A stretch of 20,846 nucleotides of DNA from DASYYE01 sp035946955. GTDB taxonomy: Bacteria > Actinomycetota > Actinomycetes > Streptosporangiales > Streptosporangiaceae. Below, piece by piece: positions 15,989 through 20,846 of the stretch. Within the stretch, counting starts at the first letter, position 1. Every line of letters starts with the position of its first letter. The notes under the pieces were generated by a model that was not told the DNA's origin, ran no database searches, and saw only the letters and a list, made by a program, of their open reading frames with translations. The position numbers and the translations under genes were made by a program. The DNA is taken from NCBI GenBank assembly GCA_035946955.1, contig DASYYE010000363.1, positions 1 through 20,846 of the forward strand. The letters are read 5' to 3'.

Positions 15989-16456
15989 ATGCTGGAGGCG
16001 CTGATGGCGCTGGCGGCGCTGGCCGGCAACACGGTCGTCGCGGCGGCGACCACGGATGCCTGGGAGGCTTACCGATGCGGGTTCGCCCGGCTGCTGGGCC
16101 GCGGCGACGCCAAGAAGGCCGAGCTGGTGGAGCAGCGGCTGGCGGAGACCCACAAGCAGCTCACCACGGCGGAGGGCGTGGATCTGGAGCGGGCCCGCGC
16201 CGTAGCCGAGACGCAGTGGACGACACGCCTGGCCGATCTGTTGGAGGAGAATCCTGGCGTGGAGGCGGAACTGCGGTCGCTGGTGGAGGAGGTCCGGGCC
16301 CAGTTGCCGGCCGGGGTGGTATCCGCGGCTGATCATTCAGTTGCGGCCGGGCGTGATGTGAATATCTCGGCTTCGGAGGGCGGCCTCGCAGCGGCGGTCA
16401 TTCACGGGGATGTGGCGCCGCCGGGCCCTATGCGGCCGGGCCCGGCGGGCGGCTAG
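15989..16456 (+). CDS. Small helical protein paired with the NB-ARC gene
   Basis: A 155-aa protein without a named domain. Residues 1-22 are hydrophobic (LMALAALAGNTVVAAA) and could insert in or lie on a membrane. Residues 40-108 are charged and helical (coiled-coil-like). Residues 116-143 (HSVAAGRDVNI, then GGLAAAVIHGDV) look like short beta turns. A Pro/Gly tail follows. ATG at 15989 has AAGGGG upstream; earlier in-frame starts give an unconserved leader. It lies 56 bases before the NB-ARC gene in the same direction. From memory, similar small proteins ending in this GRDVNI/GDV motif often precede NTPase or effector genes in actinomycetes, so a sensor or partner role is likely. Confidence 0.7.
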   Translation: MLEALMALAALAGNTVVAAATTDAWEAYRCGFARLLGRGDAKKAELVEQRLAETHKQLTTAEGVDLERARAVAETQWTTRLADLLEENPGVEAELRSLVEEVRAQLPAGVVSAADHSVAAGRDVNISASEGGLAAAVIHGDVAPPGPMRPGPAGG

Positions 16457-16512
16457 CCGGGCCCGCGTTCGGGGTTGTTGAGGCCGGGGCGGTTGTCGCC
16501 GTCCAGGGCGGG

Positions 16513-17430
16513 GTGGCCGCAGGCCAGGTGCGGCTGCCGCATCAGCGGGCCACGGCGGGGCAGCCGGTGCGGCTGGCACCCCGGCCGCCGGCCCTGGTCG
16601 GCCGGGAGGGGCTGCTAAAAGAACTGGATGCCCGGCTGGCCGGAGGTGCTGGTTCAGGTCCGCAGGTGGCGGCCTTGTGCGGGCTGGGCGGTGCTGGGAA
16701 GACCAGCGTAGCGGTGGAGTATGCCTACCGGCACCTGGCGGAGGCGGGGGTGGTATGGCAGTTCCCCACCCAGGATCCCACTGTACTGGTGGCTGAGTTC
16801 GGTGAGCTGGCCGCCCAGCTTGGCGCCCGGGATCTGGGGGATACCCGGGGCCCGGTGGCGTCGGTGCACGCGGTGCTGGCCAGGTTGGCGGCGGGGTGGC
16901 TGCTGATCTTCGACAACGCGCCGGACCCTGCGTCGCTTGCGGCGTTCCTGCCCCCTGCCGGGCCCGGGCAGGTACTGATCACCAGCCAGAACCCGAACTG
17001 GCCCGGCCAGGTGCTGGAAGTGCCGGTGCTGGACATCGATGTCGCGGCGGGGTTCCTGGTCACCCGTACTGGTGACCCGGATCGGCAAGCCGCTGAGGAA
17101 CTAGCGCTTGAGTTTGGAGGGCTGCCGCTGGCGCTGGCGCAGGCGGCCGCGTACGTCCAGGCCAGCGGGGGCAGCCTGGCCGGTTACCTGACATTGTTCC
17201 GGCAACGTCGCGCGGACGTGCTGGGCCGTGGCGAGCCGATCGGGTACCGCGAGACGGTGGCCACCACCTGGAGGCTGGCGTTTGAGAACGTGCGGCAAGC
17301 CGCGCCCGGCGCGGTAGGGCTGCTGCGGCTGCTGGCGTTCTGCGCGCCCGAGGCGATCCCGCAGGGCCTGCTGCTGCAGCCCCGGCGGGGGCTGGCCGGG
17401 CGGCTCGGTGGGGGGGGGCGCCGGTGCTGA
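16513..17430 (+). CDS. NB-ARC STAND ATPase, N-terminal part (ends at a G-run frameshift)
   Basis: 305-aa open frame carrying a nearly complete NB-ARC module: ALVGREGLL linker (27-35), Walker A GLGGAGKT (57-64), Walker B GWLLIFDNA (128-136), sensor VLITSQN (154-160) and GLPLAL (203-208), then the winged-helix region (TVATTWRLAFENV, LLRLLAFCAPEAIP). It ends in GGGGRRC just after nine consecutive G bases (17410-17418). Homologous text resumes in the -1 frame as APVLTPLLEDPL, so the TPR part at 17424-18140 belongs to the same gene. A run of ten G would restore one continuous protein. GTG at 16513 is the first plausible start; its ribosome site is poor, and the frame stays open to 16459. Confidence 0.85.
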   Translation: MAAGQVRLPHQRATAGQPVRLAPRPPALVGREGLLKELDARLAGGAGSGPQVAALCGLGGAGKTSVAVEYAYRHLAEAGVVWQFPTQDPTVLVAEFGELAAQLGARDLGDTRGPVASVHAVLARLAAGWLLIFDNAPDPASLAAFLPPAGPGQVLITSQNPNWPGQVLEVPVLDIDVAAGFLVTRTGDPDRQAAEELALEFGGLPLALAQAAAYVQASGGSLAGYLTLFRQRRADVLGRGEPIGYRETVATTWRLAFENVRQAAPGAVGLLRLLAFCAPEAIPQGLLLQPRRGLAGRLGGGGRRC

Positions 17431-18140
17431 CGCCGCTGCTGGAGGACCCGCTGGTGGCCGGTGACGCGATCGCGGCTTTGCGCCGGTATTCGCTGGTCAC
17501 CCCCGCCGCCGACGGATCGGTATCGGTGCACCGGCTGGTGCAGGCCGTCACCGTCGATCAGATGCCCGCGAACCTGGTCAGCCAATGGCGGCTGGCCACC
17601 GCGGCGCTCATCGAGGCCGCCCTTCCCGCAGAACCATGGATCGTGGGAACGTGGCCGGTCTATGCCATGCTGCTGCCACACGTCCAGGTGGCCGCCCCTG
17701 CCGACAGCGCAGCAGCCGCCGCGATCGCCGAGTATCTCGGGAACTACCCCGTAGCCCGGGAAAGCATGGCAAGAGTGCTTGAGGCGCGCCAGCGCACATA
17801 CGCCCCCGACCACCCGGACACACTGACCGCCCGCGGCGGCCTCGCCCGCTGGACCGGCGAGGGCGGGGACCCGGCCTGGGCCCGCGACCAGTACGCCGCC
17901 CTGCTGCCCGTCCAGGAGCAGATCCTGGGCGCCGAGCACCCAGAAACCCTAATCACCCGCGCCAACCTCGCCAGCTACACCGGAGCGGCGGGGGACGCAG
18001 CCGGGGCCCGCGACCAGTACGCCGCGCTGCTGCCCATCCGCGAGCGGGTGTCTGGGCCCGACCACCCGGGCACTCTGGCCGCTCGCGAAAACCTCGCCCA
18101 CTGGACCAAGCAGGCGGAGCGCGGACCTGAGCAAGCGTGA
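17424..18140 (+). CDS. NB-ARC protein, C-terminal TPR part (frameshifted continuation)
   Basis: 238-codon frame. Residues 1-100 (LTPLLEDPLVAGDAIAALRRYSLV, then VSVHRLVQAVTVDQM) are the end of the NB-ARC winged-helix/linker region found in this protein family. Residues 104-235 are three TPR_10/TPR_12-type repeats of exactly 42 aa, with the HP(D/E/G)TL marker at about 130, 172 and 214 and R-D-Q-Y-A-A-L-L-P between them. Such repeats sense ligands or partners in STAND proteins. It is not a separate gene by content; expression requires a -1 shift at the G run, or independent initiation at the GTG. Only three repeats is short for this family. It ends 11 bases before the convergent globin stop. Confidence 0.8.
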   Translation: MLTPLLEDPLVAGDAIAALRRYSLVTPAADGSVSVHRLVQAVTVDQMPANLVSQWRLATAALIEAALPAEPWIVGTWPVYAMLLPHVQVAAPADSAAAAAIAEYLGNYPVARESMARVLEARQRTYAPDHPDTLTARGGLARWTGEGGDPAWARDQYAALLPVQEQILGAEHPETLITRANLASYTGAAGDAAGARDQYAALLPIRERVSGPDHPGTLAARENLAHWTKQAERGPEQA

Positions 18141-18151
18141 AGTATCTACCG

Positions 18152-18799
18152 CTAGTTGTCCCGGAGCAGGCCGACGGCAGTGCGCTGACTTGCGTGCGTT
18201 AACCGGAGACCGTCAAACCCCACCCGCCGGGCTTTTCGTGGTCTTATGCTGTGCCATCCCGGGGGCCCTCTCGGAACGCGGCCACGCAGAGCCAAGCCGA
18301 ACGGAACCCTCGGCTTTGGGAGGCACGCGGACCTTGCCACCCGAACTGGAAGATATGCGCGCACACGATGACGCATTGTAGCTAACAGGGGCGGTGCCGG
18401 TATGAACGCGGACGGCAGCGGGGTTCCGACCTGGCCCGAATCCACTTCGACGATCTCTCCCTGCAGGGGCGCCAGGATGTTCAGCAGCTCCTCCTGCTCA
18501 GCCTTCCCGACCTTGAAGTCGTCCAGAACCGCGACGACGTCTTCCACGAAGGCCTGGAACTCGCCGTTCGTCACGCTCATGTCGTGATGCGCCTCCGTCA
18601 TGTCGCGCCCGGTGTAAACGCACGGCCCACCGGTCGCCTGACAGAACAGGTCAACGAACTCTTTGATCACCCGGTCTACGTTGGTCCGGGCGAACTTCCG
18701 GTCGATGCGGTCGTCCTTCATCTGGCGATCTACAATGGCGCGGACGACTGCCGTGATGGCATCGGTTCCGCCCAGGCGCTCATACAAGGAACCATCCAC
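18152..18799 (-). CDS. glbN: Truncated haemoglobin (group I-like) with long C-terminal tail
   Basis: Heme protein binding O2/NO. GTG start at 18799 has AGGAGG seven bases upstream. Residues 1-121 form the globin: YERLGGTDAI, a KFARTN turn, CQATGGPCVYTGRDM and EAHHDMSVT with proximal His71. By remembered alignment to trHbN, the B10 Tyr is Val23 and the E11 Gln is Phe48, so the usual oxygen-stabilising network is missing. The remaining 90 residues (TPLPSAF onward, Arg/Pro-rich) resemble no globin, and a terminator-like hairpin lies inside their coding region (18294-18316). The tail is probably readthrough past a lost stop codon. The gene converges on the NB-ARC/TPR gene. Confidence 0.8.
   Translation of the reverse strand: MDGSLYERLGGTDAITAVVRAIVDRQMKDDRIDRKFARTNVDRVIKEFVDLFCQATGGPCVYTGRDMTEAHHDMSVTNGEFQAFVEDVVAVLDDFKVGKAEQEELLNILAPLQGEIVEVDSGQVGTPLPSAFIPAPPLLATMRHRVRAYLPVRVARSACLPKPRVPFGLALRGRVPRGPPGWHSIRPRKARRVGFDGLRLTHASQRTAVGLLRDN
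18294..18317. terminator. Weak terminator-like hairpin in the globin tail
   Basis: AAGCCGA pairs with TCGGCTT (18294-18300 / 18310-18316), nine-base loop, with T/A bases on both sides so it could act in either direction. It lies about 160 codons into the globin frame, which would suit an original end of the globin transcript. Confidence 0.3.
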
Positions 18800-19217
18800 C
18801 GTTCCACCTCCTCTGCGCGCGCCGCCACGGTCCGGCGGCGTCCCACTTCGCACACCCCTAACCCGCATCGCCCACCGTCAAACCGTGCAGTCCGGCGGCA
18901 CCTGAGCCCTCCTGCCACGACCGCGCGGCGGAGTAAGCGAGCAGCACCCGCAGCCGCGTCCACCAGCCAGAGCCGGACACTGTGGCCTGGCGTATCGTCG
19001 GCTGGCGGGGGGCTTGGCAAGTTCAGGGCGGCGGGTGGCCGAACAGGGGCTCGGCGTCGCTGCCGCCAAAGCAGGAAGGCAAAGCGCTCCAGGCCTTGAT
19101 GCAGCTGCTCGATGCCGTATGCGGGACGGCCGACGAACTGTTGAGGGAAGCGCCAGACGGCCGGGGTCGCGAGCTAGCCAGCCGCTGAGGAATTGCAGCA
19201 TTCCGCCGAGCTCGGCT
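18800..19217. other. Intergenic region upstream of the globin
   Basis: No gene I can support firmly. A plus-strand frame at 18982-19188 ends in a natural-looking helical segment (GKALQALMQLLDAVCGTADELLREAP) and may be the last part of a lost protein, but no family is recognisable. A TTGACG on the minus strand (18876-18881) is a possible -35 box for the globin gene; no good -10 box is at the right distance. Confidence 0.3.
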
Positions 19218-19501
19218 GCCGCCGGTCAGCGACGCCTGCAACGGAATGCCGTGCGCTTCGGTGATCAGGTGATGTTTCGAGCCAGTTCGGGCACGGTCGA
19301 CCGGGCTCGGCCCGGTTTTGGGCCGCCCTCCATGGCCCGCAGGTGTGAGCCGTCGATCACCGTCCGCGACCAGCCCAGCGCGCCCGCCGCGTGCAGCTCG
19401 GCCAGCAGATTCTCGTGCAGCCGTAGCCAAGCTCGGCCTTCCCGGCAGCAGCCGGAGAACGCTGGGGGCTTACCTACACCACAGCCAAGGTTCGGCACCC
19501 A
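19218..19501 (-). pseudogene. IS5-family transposase remnant (frameshifted)
   Basis: Minus-strand reading first gives LRLHENLLAELHAAGAL and WSRTVIDGSHLRAMEGGPK (down to about 19316), with the first catalytic Asp of the DDE triad in VIDGSH. The text then jumps frame to GGRPKTGPSPVDRARTGSKH and HLITEAHGIPLQASLTGG (about 19328 to 19218). Both pieces belong to the same stretch of IS5-family transposases. The N-terminal part is scrambled and the second half with the remaining Asp and Glu is missing, so the element is dead. It adjoins the 3' end of the endonuclease V relic. Confidence 0.8.
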
Positions 19502-19557
19502 GTTGATGGTGGCTCCGCGCACTCTCATAGCCGCGATGACCGCGTTGGTGGCAGGAG

Positions 19558-20061
19558 TCATGATCGGGGCCGGTAGCCGCGGGCGAGAGAGTTGTCGCGG
19601 CGGAGGGCGTCGGGCAGTCGGTAGCGGCCTGCCATGCGGCGGACTAGGTCTGCGGCCTTGTGGCGGGGCATCCCGGCAGTCGTGACATACAGCGGCCGGG
19701 TGGAACTTCCCTGCGCACTACCAGTACGGCGTGGGTCGCCGTGCGGAAGCCTGACTTGGCTACGCCGATGACCGGCACCCCAAACTCTGCATGGACATGC
19801 GCGCCCAGGCCGGGACGGCCGCCAGGGTCCAGGTCGGCATAGCCGTCGACGATTAGCAGCCTCATGCCGTCCATGCCGTCCATGCCGTCCATGACCCGAG
19901 TGCAGTGGCGGCAGTTCGCGCAGGTAGAACTGGCCAGGCTGGTAGGACGGCACCTCGGCCACCTGTCCAGTCTGGTCGGCCAGCAGATGGCAGAAGGCGG
20001 CATCGGCAGCCACGACAGCGGCCGCCCGGGCCCCGCCGCAGGGCAGGACCTCGTCGACCAC
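19558..20061 (-). pseudogene. nfi: Endonuclease V, frameshifted and N-truncated
   Basis: Endonuclease V cuts DNA or RNA near deaminated adenine (inosine). The minus strand shows, in order: AAVVAADAAFCHLLADQTG and YQPGQFYLRELPPL in one frame; LLIVDGYADLDPGGRPGLGAH and GVPVIGVAKSGFRTATHAVL in a second frame (about 19870-19710); then RPLYVTTAGMPRHKAADLV and YRLPDALRR back in the first. Two frameshifts are therefore needed. The first is at or just before a triplicated 9-base repeat (19864-19890) that adds Met-Asp-Gly units. The N-terminal beta strand with the first catalytic Asp (GVDVAY type) is missing. The C terminus is intact to the stop at 19558. Confidence 0.8.
19864..19890 (+). repeat. Three tandem copies of ATGCCGTCC inside the nfi relic
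   Basis: Perfect 9-base units at 19864, 19873 and 19882, with ATG of a fourth unit following. On the minus strand in the nfi frame they read as repeated Met-Asp-Gly, just before the LLIVDGY strand. The likely cause is replication slippage; the first nfi frameshift lies next to it. Confidence 0.9.
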
Positions 20062-20364
20062 CTCTACACCCCCATCATCACGATCGGCGACCCCCTCTTC
20101 GACTTCACAGACTCCGGCGCCGGGCCGGTACCGGGTGGCTGCGACTTCTCCACCCAGGGCACCAACATCGGCTGGGCGTCCCAGGGCCTCTTTTCACCGG
20201 CTTGCCTGTTCGTCGGTGTGGATAAGGTGGAGGTCGCGTGCGGCGGAGCGTGCCCCGACGGCAACTCGTTCCTGTTCGGGCTGCCCGGGGACCTGTGGAT
20301 CCACTCTTGGGTCAAGAACTCCCCCCTCACGGTCGCCAGCGTCATGCAGTACGTGACCAGCTAG
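20044..20364 (+). pseudogene. C-terminal fragment of an unrecognised protein
   Basis: About 106 codons of coding-like sequence end at TAG 20362-20364. Content: YTPIITIGDPLFDFTDSG, GGCDFSTQGTNIGWASQGLF, then CGGACPDGNSFLFGLPGDLW and a VMQYVTS end. It is rich in Gly, Phe and Trp with three or four cysteines, which suits a secreted or surface protein. The frame runs leftwards to an ATG at 19864, but that part is antisense to the nfi relic, so the true N terminus is lost or was replaced by the nfi segment. I do not recognise the family. Confidence 0.4.
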
Positions 20365-20618
20365 CCATCTTGAGAAATCTTGAAACCCGCAGGCTCTGGT
20401 TTTCTGCGCTCTTAGCGTTCCGCGCTCAGCTCCCCAGGCGAACTAGCGCCGCGCCAGAGACGAGCGCGTCGCGCCGGGCGTTGCGGGCGGGTCGGCCGTT
20501 CCGGGTGAGCGACCTGCGCCGACAAGGATGATTTCCGGTCGGCCTGTTATCTCCGGCGGGTCGCCGGCCAAGGCTCCTGTGCAGAGGGACACACAGCAGA
20601 ACAGCAGAGAGGCCGGAT

Positions 20619-20846
20619 ATGACGGACGATGCGGCTGAGCGTTTCGAGTTGCTCTACCGCCAGCACCGCCACGCGGTCCTTCGTTACACGCTGGCTCGCG
20701 TAGATCCCGAGAGCGCGAAGGACGCCACCGCGGAGACCTTCCTCATCGCCTGGCGGCGGCTGTCTGACGTGCCTGATGAGCCGGTGCCCTGGCTGTTCGC
20801 CGTCGCCAGGAAGGTGATCGCGGGCCAGTTGCGCTCCCATTCCCGG
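20619..20846 (+). CDS. ECF-type RNA polymerase sigma factor, N-terminal part (partial)
   Basis: The first 76 codons of a sigma-70 family ECF factor run off the right edge. Region 2 is visible: FELLYRQHRHAVLRYTLARV (2.1), DATAETFLIAWRRL (2.2, the core RNA polymerase-binding helix) and PWLFAVARKVIAGQLRSHSR (2.3/2.4, -10 recognition). ATG at 20619 has AGAGAGG six to seven bases upstream. A divergent or following anti-sigma gene would lie outside the window. The 254 bases before it (20365-20618) show no gene and no clear promoter. Confidence 0.9.
   Translation, partial: MTDDAAERFELLYRQHRHAVLRYTLARVDPESAKDATAETFLIAWRRLSDVPDEPVPWLFAVARKVIAGQLRSHSR

Noticed and set aside
18584..19099. 171-aa plus-strand open frame
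   Set aside because: It starts antisense to the globin coding region and continues as Arg/Ser/Pro-rich text without a family signature.
19864..20043. ATG at 19864 as the start of the plus-strand gene ending at 20364
   Set aside because: The first 60 codons are antisense to the endonuclease V relic and begin in its 9-base tandem repeat, so the start is accidental.

Overview
The window is very GC-rich, uses many GTG starts and has tightly overlapping genes. Together with the gene content (uricase-type purine operon, DUF574 methyltransferase, NB-ARC/TPR protein, ECF sigma factor) this points to a high-GC actinomycete of the Streptosporangiales/Frankia-like kind. I cannot name the genus from the sequence.

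Left part (1-7740): one long plus-strand purine-degradation operon. The order is uraD (3' end only), uraH, uricase, xanthine dehydrogenase FAD subunit, 2Fe-2S subunit, an 8-oxoguanine-deaminase-type amidohydrolase, xanthine dehydrogenase molybdenum subunit, and allantoinase. Most junctions overlap by 4-10 bases or are separated by a few bases, so the genes are almost certainly co-transcribed and translationally coupled. Together they take (hypo)xanthine, and probably 8-oxoguanine, to urate and on to allantoin and allantoate. The promoter lies left of the window.

Middle (about 7795-10200): an apparently intact IS110-family element of the IS1111 subgroup. It has a DEDD/serine transposase, a 12-bp perfect subterminal inverted repeat (7803-7814 / 9298-9309), and about 370 bases of strongly folded non-coding DNA after the transposase that could encode its guide RNA. 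Next comes a 47-base 3' fragment of initiator tRNA-fMet followed by a terminator. A diverged second copy of the same arrangement lies about 230 bases downstream. This is the usual scar of integration into tRNA-fMet. A broken Rhs repeat follows.

Right part (10300-20846): an accessory region with intact single genes between gene relics. Intact: a DUF574-type SAM methyltransferase, an unrecognised 304-aa protein, a secreted seven-repeat beta-propeller-like protein, a zinc-independent MDR oxidoreductase, a truncated haemoglobin with an unusual tail, and the start of an ECF sigma factor. Relics: a CBS-domain fragment, an IS5-type transposase remnant, a frameshifted endonuclease V gene, and a C-terminal fragment of an unknown protein.

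The most interesting locus is 15989-18140: a small helical protein followed by an NB-ARC (STAND/NLR-like) ATPase and a TPR domain. The ATPase and TPR parts are separated by a one-base frame offset exactly at a run of nine G residues. It could be a switchable or frameshift-controlled NLR-like system, a recent pseudogene, or a homopolymer sequencing error.
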